A stretch of DNA of 64,000 nucleotides, taken from the NCBI RefSeq assembly GCF_002797555.1, contig NZ_PGFA01000001.1, positions 248,001 to 312,000 of the forward strand, given 5' to 3'. Positions 50,959-60,718 of this stretch are shown piece after piece (the stretch's first letter is position 1; every line of letters starts with the position of its first letter). A program made the translations under genes and the position numbers. Origin of the DNA: Hymenobacter chitinivorans DSM 11115 (GTDB taxonomy: Bacteria > Bacteroidota > Bacteroidia > Cytophagales > Hymenobacteraceae). The notes below the pieces were generated by a model, which was not told where the DNA came from, searched no databases, and saw nothing but the letters and a program-made list of their open reading frames with translations.

Positions 50959-53943
50959 ATGTTGAAGAGTTACAAAAAGGCCAATAATCTAGCCGGGGCG
51001 CTGGTTTTCGGCCTGGCCCTGACGACGTACCTGCTCACGCTGGAGCCCACCGTAAGCTTCTGGGACTGCGGCGAATTCATTGCCAGTGCCAACAAGCTGC
51101 TGGTGCCGCACCCGCCCGGCGCGCCCACGTTTTTGCTGCTGGGCCGGCTGGTGTCGTTGCTGGCCGGCAGCCCGGCTCAGGTGGCGGCCTGGGTCAACGG
51201 CCTCTCGGCCCTGAGCAGCTCGTTTACCGTGCTGTTTCTGTTCTGGACCATCACCATGCTGGCCCACAAGCTGGTGCTGCGCGGTGCCGATTATACCCAG
51301 CAGCCTACCGCCAGTCAGACCCTGCAAATTCTGGGTGCGGGCCTGGTGGGGGCCCTGGCCTTCACCTTCTCCGATTCGTTTTGGTTTAACGCCGTGGAAG
51401 CCGAAGTGTACGCCATGTCCTCGCTGTGCACAGCCGTGGTGGTGTGGCTGATGCTGAAGTGGGAAAGTCGCGCCACCGAACCCGATTCCGACAAGTGGCT
51501 GATTTTGATTGCCTACGTCATTGGCCTGAGCATCGGGGTGCATTTGCTCAACCTGCTGGCCTTGCCGGCCCTGGGCCTGCTGTATTACTTCCGCAAAACG
51601 GCCCGGCCCACCACCCGCGGCAGTTTGCTGGCGCTGGGTTTGAGCGGAGCCCTGGTGCTGGCTATTCTGCTGGGTATTATTCCGGGGTTGCCGTCGGTGG
51701 CAGGAGATTTTGAAGTGTTTTTCGTCAATTCCGTGGGGCTGCCCTTCAACAGCGGCGTGGTTTTGTTTCTACTGCTGCTAGTGGGTTCTATCGGGGCGGG
51801 CTTCTGGCTGGCCCGGCGCACCGGCCGGGTGCGCCTGCACACGGCCCTGCTGAGCCTTGTGTTCATCCTGATTGGCTACTCGACCTACCTCATTGTGCCG
51901 ATTCGCTCCGGCTTCAACCCCGCCCTCGACGAGAATAACCCTGAGGATGTACTCTCCTTTGTGAGCTACCTCAAGCGGGAGCAGTACGGCTCCCGGCCCT
52001 TGCTCTACGGCCCGCAGTTCAATGCCCAGCCCGTGGACCAGCAGCAGGGCGCCCCGCGCTATGAGCGCAGCCACGACGCCCAGGGCCACGACACGTACGT
52101 GGTGGCCGAGCGGCGCCTCGAAACCACGTATAGCGACCAGGACAAGATGCTGCTGCCCCGGCTCTACAGCAACCAGCCGGGCCACGTGCGGGCCTACCAA
52201 AACTGGGTAAACGTGCAGCCTGACCAGAAGCCGACTATGGCCCAAAACCTGGCGTTTCTGGTCAACTACCAGCTGGGGCACATGTACTGGCGCTACTTCC
52301 TGTGGAATTTTGTGGGCCGGGAAAGTGACGTGCAGCAGGCCGGCGTACTGTGGCCGGGGAGTTCCAAAAACGGCCTACCGGCTGAGTTAGCCAACAATCC
52401 GGCCCGCAACAATTTCTACGCTTTGCCGCTGGTTTTGGGGCTGTTGGGGTTGTTTTTCCAGGTGAAGCGCGACGGACGCAACGCCTTGGTGGTGGGTCTG
52501 CTGTTTGTGCTGACCGGCCTGGCCATCGTGCTGTATCTGAACCAGCCGCCCACCGAACCCCGGGAGCGGGACTACACCTTCGCCGGCTCGTTCTACGCCT
52601 TTGCCATCTGGATTGGGCTGGGCGTGCTGGCTTTGCACGAGTTGCTGCGCTACGCGCTGCGCCCCGAGCGGCTGCGACTGGTCGTGGCCCCGCTGCTGGC
52701 GCTGGCGGTACCGGCCATCATGGCCACCCAGGGCTGGGACGACCACAACCGCTCAAACCGCTACGCCGCCCTGGATTGGGCCAAGAACATGCTCCGCAGC
52801 GTAGCCCCCAACGCCATTCTGATTACCTACGCCGATAATGACACGTTTCCGCTGTGGTACGCTCAAAACGTGGAAAACTTCCGCCCCGACGTGCGCGTGG
52901 CCGTGCTCAGCTACCTCAACACCGACTGGTACGTGGACCAGATGAAGCAGCCGGCCAACCAGTCGAAGCCCTGGCCGTTGTCGTTGGCGCATAAGGACTA
53001 CTCGCAGGGCACCAACGACTACTTGCCCTACGTGGAGAATCCGGCCGTCTCGGCCCTCAACGTGAAGGAATTCCTGCAGCTGGTCAAGCAGAACAGTCCC
53101 TTGCTGCAGGTTCAGACTCAGAGTGGCAAAAGCCTGCTTTCCTACCCGACTACCAACTTTTACCTCGACGTGGACACGGCCGCGGTACGGCGGCTGGGCA
53201 TTATTCCCAAGGCCAGAAAACAGCAGGTAGTGGCCCGCATGAGCTGGCAGGCCAGTAAGGAGGCCCTGGAGAAAAATACGCTGGTCATCCTCGATTTGCT
53301 GGCCACCAACGACTGGCAGCGCCCGGTATACCTGTCTACCAGCATTCCGGAGCAGGACTACGCCGGCCTCGACCAGTATTTGCAGCTCGAAGGCCTGGCT
53401 TACCGGGTGCTGCCCGCTCAGAATCCGCAGGTGCAGCCCCGGGAAGTGGGCACGGTATCCACGGAGCTGCTGTTCGACTCGCTGATGCGCAAGTTTTCCT
53501 ACCGCAACCTCAACCGGCCCGGCGTGTACTACGACGAAACCATCCGGCGCACGACGGGCCAGTACCGGGAGCAGTTTGCGCGGTTGTCGCAGGCCTACCT
53601 GCGGGCCGGGGAAACTGCCAAGGCCCGGCAAGTGGTGGAGCACTGCCTGCGCGTGATGCCCGACGACACGATTCCCTTCGACTACAACAATGCCGATTTG
53701 ATTGCGCCCCTGGTGAAGCTCGGGCAGCAAAAGCGCGCCCACGCCCTGTTCGACTTGCTCACCGACCGGACCCAGCAGTCGTTGGCCTACTACAGCCAAC
53801 ACGAGCCGGGCGTGTTTGAGCGCGAAATTGGGGTGAACCTGCTCACGCTCCAGCACCTCTACCAGGCCGCCGCCGATACCAACGACCGGGCCCGGGCCGC
53901 CCGGGTAGCCGCTCTGGCCGAGCAGTATTATCCGAGGTCCTAA
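50959..53943 (+). CDS. DUF2723 membrane protein (putative protein glycosyltransferase, GT117-like)
   Basis: A 994-residue protein with many N-terminal membrane helices and a large soluble C-terminal half. The opening YLLTLEPTVSFWDCGEFIAS then NKLLVPHPPGAPTFLLLGRL is diagnostic of DUF2723, whose members resemble PMT-type protein O-mannosyltransferases, the acidic residue of FWDCGEF corresponding to the catalytic site. Middle motifs include NPPTEPRERDYTFAGSFYAF-like LNQPPTEPRERDYTFAGSFY and WDDHNRSNRYAALDWAKNML. TPR-like helices near the end (LSQAYLRAGETAKARQVVEH) may bind substrates. A role in glycosylation of exported proteins is inferred from family. Confidence 0.93.
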   Translation: MLKSYKKANNLAGALVFGLALTTYLLTLEPTVSFWDCGEFIASANKLLVPHPPGAPTFLLLGRLVSLLAGSPAQVAAWVNGLSALSSSFTVLFLFWTITMLAHKLVLRGADYTQQPTASQTLQILGAGLVGALAFTFSDSFWFNAVEAEVYAMSSLCTAVVVWLMLKWESRATEPDSDKWLILIAYVIGLSIGVHLLNLLALPALGLLYYFRKTARPTTRGSLLALGLSGALVLAILLGIIPGLPSVAGDFEVFFVNSVGLPFNSGVVLFLLLLVGSIGAGFWLARRTGRVRLHTALLSLVFILIGYSTYLIVPIRSGFNPALDENNPEDVLSFVSYLKREQYGSRPLLYGPQFNAQPVDQQQGAPRYERSHDAQGHDTYVVAERRLETTYSDQDKMLLPRLYSNQPGHVRAYQNWVNVQPDQKPTMAQNLAFLVNYQLGHMYWRYFLWNFVGRESDVQQAGVLWPGSSKNGLPAELANNPARNNFYALPLVLGLLGLFFQVKRDGRNALVVGLLFVLTGLAIVLYLNQPPTEPRERDYTFAGSFYAFAIWIGLGVLALHELLRYALRPERLRLVVAPLLALAVPAIMATQGWDDHNRSNRYAALDWAKNMLRSVAPNAILITYADNDTFPLWYAQNVENFRPDVRVAVLSYLNTDWYVDQMKQPANQSKPWPLSLAHKDYSQGTNDYLPYVENPAVSALNVKEFLQLVKQNSPLLQVQTQSGKSLLSYPTTNFYLDVDTAAVRRLGIIPKARKQQVVARMSWQASKEALEKNTLVILDLLATNDWQRPVYLSTSIPEQDYAGLDQYLQLEGLAYRVLPAQNPQVQPREVGTVSTELLFDSLMRKFSYRNLNRPGVYYDETIRRTTGQYREQFARLSQAYLRAGETAKARQVVEHCLRVMPDDTIPFDYNNADLIAPLVKLGQQKRAHALFDLLTDRTQQSLAYYSQHEPGVFEREIGVNLLTLQHLYQAAADTNDRARAARVAALAEQYYPRS

Positions 53944-54017
53944 GCTCCCTGCAAGAAAATGGGCCGGTAAAAAGGTCGAAAACAACCGGGTTTTCGGCCC
54001 TTGCGTTTAGCCTTGGT

Positions 54018-54539
54018 ATGAGCCGTGCATTTACCAAAGAGGACGACGTTCAGGCGCCGACCATCATTCCGCCCCGGGCCGCTTTGCCGCCCAATACGCC
54101 CAACTACGTCACGCCCCAGGGCCTGGAGTTGTTGCGCCAGGAACTAGTCACACTGGAAGCCGAGCGGGCCCAGGCCGAAGCCAACCGCGACAACGACGCC
54201 GACCGGACCCGCCTGCTGTCGGTCTACAACGGCCGCATCAGTGACCTGACCAGCCGGATTGCCAGCGCCAAAGTAGTCGACCCCAAAGCCCAGCCGCCCA
54301 AAGAAGTGCGCTTCGGGGCCACCGTCACGCTGCGCACTCAGAGCGGCGGCAAAGTTGGTTTTGAGCGTAAATTCACCATCGTGGGCGTGGATGAAGCTTC
54401 CGTAGCCGCCGGTAAAGTAGCCTTCGTCGCGCCTATTGCCCGTGCTGTGGTGGGGGCCAAGCTGGGCAAAACGGTCACGCTGAAACTGGGTCCGAAAGAG
54501 GAAGTGGTGGAAGTAGCCGCTATTTCCTACGAGGGGTAA
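54018..54539 (+). CDS. GreA/GreB-family transcription factor
   Basis: A 173-residue protein starting MSRAFTKEDD, typical of the GreB-like group. The N-terminal coiled coil (LLRQELVTLEAERAQAEANR) leads to the C-terminal FKBP-like domain (VTLRTQSGGKVGFERKFTIV, then VAPIARAVVGAKLGKTVTLK). Gre factors rescue backtracked RNA polymerase by stimulating transcript cleavage. This one is shorter than GreA in the coiled coil and may be a GreB-like or Rnk-like paralogue. It stands alone. Confidence 0.88.
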   Translation: MSRAFTKEDDVQAPTIIPPRAALPPNTPNYVTPQGLELLRQELVTLEAERAQAEANRDNDADRTRLLSVYNGRISDLTSRIASAKVVDPKAQPPKEVRFGATVTLRTQSGGKVGFERKFTIVGVDEASVAAGKVAFVAPIARAVVGAKLGKTVTLKLGPKEEVVEVAAISYEG

Positions 54540-54560
54540 ATAACGGCATGAATCAACATC

Positions 54561-54640
54561 AGAACGTCATGTCGAGCCCAACGAGACATCTTGCGGGCAG
54601 CCGTTATCTATTCTGTCATCCTGCACTTTGCGAAGAACCG
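54561..54640. repeat. REP-like palindrome remnant
   Basis: AGAACGTCATGTCGAGC then GAGACATCTTGC (54561-54593) are variants of the family seen at 4503-4659, followed by TGTCATCCTGCACTTTGCG, a word that also resembles eroded repeat. The 405-base gap 54540-54944 holds this, the array at 54642, and a terminator. There is no gene. Confidence 0.65.
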
Positions 54641-54641
54641 G

Positions 54642-54800
54642 CTCTAGTAGACAAGCCTGGTAAAAATGCCGAGTCTGTCTACTGGCTGTAGTAGACAGAC
54701 TTGATAATTAGTACAGTTTGTATACATGTCGTAGTAGGCAAGCTCCACATTTCGAGCAGGTTTGTATACAAGTGGTAGTAGCCAGACTTGGTCTGTGGTC
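54642..54800. repeat. Second palindromic array with about 44-bp period
   Basis: Four units start at 54642, 54686, 54729 and 54773, that is at spacings of 44, 43 and 44 bases. Each begins CTGTAGTAGACAGACTTG or a variant (CTCTAGTAGACAAGCC, TCGTAGTAGGCAAGC, TGGTAGTAGCCAGACTTG). The second half of a unit carries an inverted version (GAGTCTGTCTACTGG, CAGTTTGTATACATG, CAGGTTTGTATACAAG), so neighbouring halves pair. The sequence is unrelated to the array at 42531, but the period and half-unit design are the same. Confidence 0.7.
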
Positions 54801-54885
54801 AATGGCTTCGCACCTGGCTTCCTCCCGTCGTGGGGTAAAGGAGGAAGGTCCTTCGCTCTGCTCAGGGTGATAGGTGGGAAAATAC

Positions 54886-54920
54886 AAAAAGGCCCTTCAC
54901 TGCGCAGTGAAGGGCCTTTT
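54886..54920. terminator. Terminator between GreA/B-family and M1 genes
   Basis: AAAAAGGCCCTTCACTGCG pairs with CAGTGAAGGGCCTTTT around a very small loop. A/T tracts on both sides let it serve both convergent genes. Confidence 0.88.
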
Positions 54921-54944
54921 GCGAATCAGGGAAAGACGGGCAGC

Positions 54945-57431
54945 CTACTTGGCCTGCTGAATTTCTTCCACGGCTTTGTCGATGGCCTGCTGGGCTTGCG
55001 GTACGTTGGGGCCGGTAGTTTTGCGCTGCTTCACGCTTTGCAGCAGGCCAATGAGGGGCTCGGCAGCGCCCTGGGGCTTAAACTGGATGGCCAAATCCCG
55101 CACCCGCTCCACGCCCTGGCTGAAGTTGGCCGGGTCGTCGAGGCGCACGAGCATATTCGACAGACCTTCGAGCAGGCCGAAGCGAGCCTGCAGCGGGGCC
55201 GCGTCGAACTTGTCGCGCACGAAATTCCACTGCGCGTCGCCGCCCTGGGCCGCGTACACGCCGATGACGGCGGCCAGGATGTTCTGATTTTCCGTCGTTT
55301 CCAGCGACTTGGCCTGGGTCAGGGCCTTGGCCGGAGCCACGGCGGCCAGGCCACTCAGCGCCGCCCCACTCACCTGGTACGACTCATTCTTGAGCTGCTG
55401 GGTGAAGAGCTTTTCGTCCTTCTTGTCCTTGAGCTTGGCCAGCGCTTCCAGGGCGTTGGCCCGCACCGAGTTCTGCGGATCGGCGGCGGCCAGCTTGCGT
55501 AGCACCGGGGCCGCCGCTTTGGCCGTGGCCTTGTTCTCCAGGTTCAGGGCCTCAATGGCCACGGAGCGCAGGTTGTAGAACTTGTCGGACAGCGCTTTTA
55601 CCAGCAAGGTCCGGGCCGCGGCATCGTCCTGCTTGTCCTTGGCGGCCATAATGGCCTCGCGCCGGTCCAGAAACAGCGGGGCGTGGCTGTACTGGTACAC
55701 GTAGTCGGCCAGGGGCTTGTTGTCCTTTTTCAGCCACACCATGAGCTTGGTGGCGTCCACGTTGACGAGCTCGGGCTTGGCGCTGGCCGCAAACTGAAAG
55801 GTTTCGGTGGCCTGGCGCATCATCACCATGTGGCGCTCGGGCTTGCCGTTCACGTACACATCCACGGCCAGGGGCAGCTGAAATACGGGGCCTTCCTGGG
55901 TTTGCTTCAGCGTCACGCTCTGCACCTTTTTGGCCGCGTCCCAGCTGTAGTCAATCGTGACTTCGGGGTGGCCGGCGCCGTAGTACCACTGGTTGAAAAA
56001 CCAGTTCAGGTCGCGGCCCGAGGCGGCTTCCATGGCCAGGCGCAACTGGTGGGCTTCGCCGTTGCCCAGCGCGTTTTGCTTCAGATACTGATTCAGGCCG
56101 GTGAAGTAGACCTCGTCGCCGAGGTAGGTGCGCAGCATGTCCTGAATGGCGCCGCCTTTCTGGTAGGTTACCCCGTCGAACATTTCCTCCTTGTCGCCAT
56201 AGTGGAAGCGCACGAGGTTTTTCGAGTAGTTGTTGGGGTTGTTGAGGTAGTTGCGGATGTACTGCGCCCGGTGCGCGTCGGCGGCTTCCTTGCCGTACTT
56301 GTGCTCGGCCCACAAGGCCTCGCTCATGTCGGCCATCGACTCATTCACCGTCAGATTGCTCCAGCTTTCGGCCGTCACGTAGTCGCCAAACCACTGGTGA
56401 AACAGCTCGTGGGCAATGACGGACTGGTTGTTGGCGTACTCCCGGTCGAGCAGTTCGCGGGCATTCATCTGCAGAAACTCGCCGTGCAGCGTAGCCGTGG
56501 TGTTTTCCATGGCCCCGCTCACGTAGTCCCGGGCCACAATCTGGGCGTACTTATTCCAGGGAAAATCCACGCCGAGGCGCTTGGAAAAGAACTCCATCAT
56601 TTCGGGCGTGTCACCGAAAATCTGCTTGGCGAAGGGCGCGTACTTGGGCTCCAGATAGTAGGTCACCGGCTTGTCGCGCCACTTGTCCTCGTACACCTTA
56701 AAGTCGCCCACGGCCATCATGAACAGGTAGGGCGCGTGGGGCAATTCCATCTTCCAGGTGTCGGTGCGCAAGCCGGCCCCGGCGGGAGTGGAGCCCGTCA
56801 TGCGCCCATTGCTGAGCGTGACGTACTTGGCGGGCACGGTCATGCTGATTTCGGAAGTCGTCTTCTGGTTGGGCCGGTCGATGGTCGGAAACCAGCAGGA
56901 GGAGCCCTCCGTCTCGCCCTGGGTCCAGATCTGCACGGGCTTGCCTTTCACGGCGCTGTCGGGGTTGATGAAATACAGGCCCTTGGCGTCGGTAATGGCC
57001 GCGCTGCCTTTCACCTTGAGCTCGTCGGGCTTGGCCGTGTACTCGATGTAGACCGTGTAGGGCGTGCCCACCGGCATCGTCCGGCCCAGGTTGATGCGTA
57101 GGTTGTTTTGGTCGGCGTAGTCGTACTTGAGCGGGGTCTGGGTCGTGCCTTCCACCAAAGCCACAGTCTTGATGTCGAAGCCCTTGGCGTCGAGGCGCAG
57201 GGAATCGGTGGCGTAGGCATAAGGCTTGAGCGTCAGCCAGGCTTTGCCGTTGAGGTGGCGCTTGGCGTAGTCGAAGCCGACATCCAGCTTGGTGTGCACC
57301 AGCGCGTTGATTTTGGTGTCGGTGGCGCGGTAGGGGAGTTCGGGCTCGGCGGCCGTCAGGCGGGGCGCTTGTTGGGCCCAGCTGGCCGTAGCGGCCAATA
57401 AGCTGACGCTCAGGATCAGGGTTTTCTTCAC
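54945..57431 (-). CDS. M1-family aminopeptidase
   Basis: An 828-residue secreted metallopeptidase. Signal peptide (LILSVSLLAATASWAQQAP), N-terminal beta domain, gluzincin domain with SGAMENTTATLHGEFLQM (GAMEN motif, exopeptidase) and the zinc site VIAHELFHQWFGDYVTAESW then NLTVNESMADMSEALWAEHK (HExxH and downstream Glu). The C-terminal third (about 560-828) is helical, with HEAT-like repeats (APVLRKLAAADPQNSVRANA). It trims N-terminal residues from peptides in the periplasm or outside. Length fits the bacterial secreted group. Confidence 0.95.
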   Translation of the reverse strand: MKKTLILSVSLLAATASWAQQAPRLTAAEPELPYRATDTKINALVHTKLDVGFDYAKRHLNGKAWLTLKPYAYATDSLRLDAKGFDIKTVALVEGTTQTPLKYDYADQNNLRINLGRTMPVGTPYTVYIEYTAKPDELKVKGSAAITDAKGLYFINPDSAVKGKPVQIWTQGETEGSSCWFPTIDRPNQKTTSEISMTVPAKYVTLSNGRMTGSTPAGAGLRTDTWKMELPHAPYLFMMAVGDFKVYEDKWRDKPVTYYLEPKYAPFAKQIFGDTPEMMEFFSKRLGVDFPWNKYAQIVARDYVSGAMENTTATLHGEFLQMNARELLDREYANNQSVIAHELFHQWFGDYVTAESWSNLTVNESMADMSEALWAEHKYGKEAADAHRAQYIRNYLNNPNNYSKNLVRFHYGDKEEMFDGVTYQKGGAIQDMLRTYLGDEVYFTGLNQYLKQNALGNGEAHQLRLAMEAASGRDLNWFFNQWYYGAGHPEVTIDYSWDAAKKVQSVTLKQTQEGPVFQLPLAVDVYVNGKPERHMVMMRQATETFQFAASAKPELVNVDATKLMVWLKKDNKPLADYVYQYSHAPLFLDRREAIMAAKDKQDDAAARTLLVKALSDKFYNLRSVAIEALNLENKATAKAAAPVLRKLAAADPQNSVRANALEALAKLKDKKDEKLFTQQLKNESYQVSGAALSGLAAVAPAKALTQAKSLETTENQNILAAVIGVYAAQGGDAQWNFVRDKFDAAPLQARFGLLEGLSNMLVRLDDPANFSQGVERVRDLAIQFKPQGAAEPLIGLLQSVKQRKTTGPNVPQAQQAIDKAVEEIQQAK

Positions 57432-57523
57432 GGGAGGCAGGGAAAGGGGAGAGTGTGGTTCCAGCGTGAAAGTAACCGTTCCGTCTGCATAGGCTGCAAG
57501 CCGCTTAAGTTTTTACCCCGCTT

Positions 57524-58006
57524 TTACTTTCCGATCCTGCGCAAAATGTAACGGGTACCTGTGCTGTTCGTCAATACCAATTCGGGCAAGCCAGAATTCT
57601 TGCCCACCCTGGTTGCAGCGGTATACTGCCCTGCCGATAAATAAGGCGACCGGCCAGTTGCTTGGGGAAAGGGACGAATACTGAGTGTGTTGCCCCGGAC
57701 GTTCCAGAGGCAATCAACCTGCGGCATTTCGTTGGTGCCCGAGCCTTTTATGGTAATCGTTGAATCTGTATGAAAGTCCAACTCCGGGCAGACATTACAT
57801 AGCACGCCGGTCTGACTTTCAGAAACAGTATTCTTAGAAACGCGCTTCTTTTCTATGTATTCCGTGGACCCGGCAAACCATTTGCCGACCAAGCTATCCA
57901 ACGGAAAATAGGCCGGAGGTGTATCCTGGCTGGTAGCATTTTGAGCCGAGCTAGTATGCGCTGCTAGTAAGACCGCGACCAGAGTAATTTGCAGCTGGAG
58001 TTTCAT
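57524..58006 (-). CDS. Secreted lipocalin-like protein
   Basis: A 160-residue protein with a signal peptide (QITLVAVLLAAHTSSAQN). The mature part begins FPLDSLVGKWFAGSTEYIEK, similar to the first strand of lipocalin-like domains, then LDFHTDSTITIKGSGTNEMP and NVRGNTLSIRPFPQATGRSP, and ends ELVLTNSTGTRYILRRIGK. Two cysteine-containing turns (GVLCNVCPE, DCLWN) may form disulfides. The ligand is unknown. It lies beside the M1 gene. Confidence 0.8.
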   Translation of the reverse strand: MKLQLQITLVAVLLAAHTSSAQNATSQDTPPAYFPLDSLVGKWFAGSTEYIEKKRVSKNTVSESQTGVLCNVCPELDFHTDSTITIKGSGTNEMPQVDCLWNVRGNTLSIRPFPQATGRSPYLSAGQYTAATRVGKNSGLPELVLTNSTGTRYILRRIGK

Positions 58007-58050
58007 AGCGCAACGCTATAGATAAAAAGCCGGAATCCGAGCAACGAAAC

Positions 58051-58083
58051 ACGCGAGATGTCTCGCTTTGCTCGACATGACCT
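58051..58083. repeat. REP-like half copy
   Basis: ACGCGAGATGTCTCGC then TTTGCTCGACATGACC (58051-58082) matches the right arm of the hairpin at 4560-4656. It lies between the lipocalin-like gene start and the AraC-family gene stop. Confidence 0.6.
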
Positions 58084-58101
58084 TATTTGGATGTAAGGTC
58101 G

Positions 58102-59022
58102 TTACCCCAATCCGCACTGCTTTTTATACAGGCCCGGCGTGATACCCTCGTACTTTTTAAAGATAGTCTGGAAGTAGGCCGTGTTGTTAAAGCCAGCCCG
58201 GAAGCACACATCGGCCACCGTCGTCACCGGGTTGCGCAAGAGGCGCTTGGCTTCCGCAATTCGCTCCTGGATGATGTACTCGACTGGCGTAAGGCCGAAT
58301 TCGCGCTTGAAGAGGCGGAAAAACGTGGCCTTGCTCATGCAGGCCAGTTCGCTGAGCTTGTCTACGGTAATCTGCTCCGTAAAATGGCGCTTGATGTACT
58401 GCACCACCTGGGCAAAGCGGTGGGAGGTCAGATGCTGGGCGTAGTTCTGGAAAATCAGCTGGCGGGCATTGGTTTGCATCAGCCGGATCAGCAGCTCCTG
58501 CAGCGTGAAGCCGGCCAGCACGTCCTTGGCCGCGTGGGTTTCCTGCGACAAATGCACGAGCCGTTCCAGGGTGCCAGTCAGCTCGGGCGTGTTGGTCAGG
58601 TGGGCGTTGTTATGGGCGTCGAGGTGCCAGGGCGCGTGGTCTTCGGCCAGCGGGAACCGCTCGTTGAGCAAATCTACGGTGTTGCGAATCGTGTCGGCGG
58701 GAATGGCCACGGCCAGGCACTGGGTGGGGTTGTCGAGGGTGGCTTCGGGAAAGTCGATTTCCATGATTTGCTGCTCGCCCACAATTACCGACTCGCCCGG
58801 CAGGTAGTCAAAGGCGGCCTGCCCGCTCAGGTGCATCACTTTTTTGCCCCGCAGCATCGTCGTCAGCACCAGGCTGCCCATGCTCAGCGGCACGCGCCGG
58901 GCCTTCTGGTGGGTTTCGAAGATGTTGAGCTCAAAGGCGTCGAGCGAGTATACCGTGCGGTTTTCGACCAGCGTGGTCAGGTCGTCCTGGGCATGTAAAG
59001 CGGGCAGCAGGTGTGGATTCAT
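58102..59022 (-). CDS. AraC-family transcriptional regulator
   Basis: A 306-residue regulator. The N-terminal cupin-like effector domain (about residues 20-170) holds GSLVLTTMLRGKKVMHLSGQ and FDYLPGESVIVGEQQIMEID. The C-terminal AraC DNA-binding domain (about 205-300) carries ITVDKLSELACMSKATFFRL (first HTH) and TTVADVCFRAGFNNTAYFQT (second HTH). It is divergent from the aldehyde dehydrogenase gene with a gap of 138 bases, so it probably regulates that gene. The effector is unknown and could be an aldehyde or alcohol. Confidence 0.94.
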   Translation of the reverse strand: MNPHLLPALHAQDDLTTLVENRTVYSLDAFELNIFETHQKARRVPLSMGSLVLTTMLRGKKVMHLSGQAAFDYLPGESVIVGEQQIMEIDFPEATLDNPTQCLAVAIPADTIRNTVDLLNERFPLAEDHAPWHLDAHNNAHLTNTPELTGTLERLVHLSQETHAAKDVLAGFTLQELLIRLMQTNARQLIFQNYAQHLTSHRFAQVVQYIKRHFTEQITVDKLSELACMSKATFFRLFKREFGLTPVEYIIQERIAEAKRLLRNPVTTVADVCFRAGFNNTAYFQTIFKKYEGITPGLYKKQCGLG

Positions 59023-59160
59023 GGCAACAGGCGGGAAGTGGCAGAAAGGGCATAAGGCAACTTGCGATTATCCCCGAGCTAGTTGAGAGAATACTACATA
59101 TTTTCTGGCAATTTCAGAAGCTACCTTGTGAGTAAGTCATCACTCATAAACACCCACCGC

Positions 59161-60687
59161 ATGGAAACGTTAGAAAAACCCATCACCCTCGTCGACCGTC
59201 CCCAGTTCAAATCGCACTACGACAATTTTATCGGTGGCAAATGGGTGGCGCCGGTGAAGGGGCAGTACTTCGAAAATCCGTCGCCCATTGATGGCAAAGC
59301 CTTCTGTAAAGTGGCCCGCTCCTCGAAGGAAGATATTGAACTGGCCCTGGATGCGGCCCACGAGGCGTTCAAAACCTGGGGTAAAACCTCGGCCACCGAG
59401 CGCAGCAACATTCTGAACAAGATTGCCAACCGCATCGAGGAAAACCTGCCTTTCCTGGCTGCCGTCGAGACGGTGGAAAACGGCAAGGCCATCCGCGAAA
59501 CCACCTACGCCGACCTGCCCCTGGTTATCGACCATTTCCGCTACTTCGCCAGCGTTATCCGGGCCGAGGAAGGCAACGTGACCGAGCTCAACAGCACCAC
59601 CGTGTCGATGAATATTCAGGAGCCCCTGGGCGTGGTCGGGCAGATTATCCCCTGGAACTTCCCGCTGCTGATGGCCACTTGGAAGCTGGCCCCGGCTTTG
59701 GCCGCCGGCTGCACCGTGGTAATGAAGCCCGCCGAGCAGACGCCCGCCTCGATTATGGTGCTCATGGAGCTGCTCCAGGATTTGCTACCCGCCGGCGTGG
59801 TCAACGTGGTGAATGGCTTCGGGCTGGAAGCCGGCAAGCCCCTGGCCTCGTCGCCCCGCATTCAGAAGGCCTCCTTCACCGGCGAAACCACTACTGGCCG
59901 CCTGATTATGCAGTACGCGGCCGAAAACCTGATTCCGGTGACCATGGAGCTGGGCGGCAAGTCGCCGAACGTATTCTTCAAATCGGTGCTGGATGCCGAT
60001 GACGACTTCCTGGACAAGGCCATTGAAGGCGCCGTCATGTTTGCCCTGAACCAGGGCGAAATCTGCACCTGCCCCTCCCGCATGCTGGTGCACGAAGACA
60101 TCTACGATGAGTTTATGGAGCGCGTCCTGGCCCGGGTGAAGGCCATTAAACTGGGCAACCCGCTGGATATGGAAACCATGATGGGCGCCCAGGCCAGCAA
60201 CGACCAGTTCGAGAAAATCCTGAGCTACCTCGAAATCGGGAAGGCCGAAGGGGCCGAGGTGCTCTGCGGCGGCGACGCCTACCACCAGGAAGACGGGGCC
60301 CTGGCTGAGGGCTACTACATTCAGCCCACCGTGTTCCGGGGCCACAACAAGATGCGCATCTTCCAGGAGGAAATCTTCGGCCCGGTGGTGTCCGTGACGA
60401 CCTTCAAGACGGTGGAAGAGGCCATTGAAATTTCCAACGACACGCTCTACGGCCTCGGCGCCGGCGTCTGGACCCGCGACGCGCACGAGCTCTACACCGT
60501 GCCCCGCGCCATTCAGGCCGGCCGCGTGTGGGTCAACTGCTACCACGACTACCCCGCCGGCGCGCCTTTCGGCGGCTATAAGGCCTCGGGTTTCGGCCGC
60601 GAAAACCACAAGATGATGCTGGCCCACTACCGGCAGAACAAGAACATGCTCATCAGCTACAGCCAGAAGCCGCTGGGTTTCTTTTAG
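59161..60687 (+). CDS. NAD-dependent aldehyde dehydrogenase
   Basis: A 508-residue ALDH. Cofactor site [40 protein letters not shown], catalytic glutamate in [13 protein letters not shown] and the nucleophilic cysteine in [20 protein letters not shown]. The sequence is closest to the acetaldehyde/aliphatic ALDH group (AcoD/ExaC). Start ATG 59161 ([15 protein letters not shown]) gives the usual length. Divergent AraC regulator upstream and a DUF779 gene downstream is a recurring arrangement that points to alcohol/aldehyde catabolism. Confidence 0.95.
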   Translation: METLEKPITLVDRPQFKSHYDNFIGGKWVAPVKGQYFENPSPIDGKAFCKVARSSKEDIELALDAAHEAFKTWGKTSATERSNILNKIANRIEENLPFLAAVETVENGKAIRETTYADLPLVIDHFRYFASVIRAEEGNVTELNSTTVSMNIQEPLGVVGQIIPWNFPLLMATWKLAPALAAGCTVVMKPAEQTPASIMVLMELLQDLLPAGVVNVVNGFGLEAGKPLASSPRIQKASFTGETTTGRLIMQYAAENLIPVTMELGGKSPNVFFKSVLDADDDFLDKAIEGAVMFALNQGEICTCPSRMLVHEDIYDEFMERVLARVKAIKLGNPLDMETMMGAQASNDQFEKILSYLEIGKAEGAEVLCGGDAYHQEDGALAEGYYIQPTVFRGHNKMRIFQEEIFGPVVSVTTFKTVEEAIEISNDTLYGLGAGVWTRDAHELYTVPRAIQAGRVWVNCYHDYPAGAPFGGYKASGFGRENHKMMLAHYRQNKNMLISYSQKPLGFF

Positions 60688-60718
60688 GCTGCTGAGTGTA
60701 AGTAAGGCGTAACAAACT

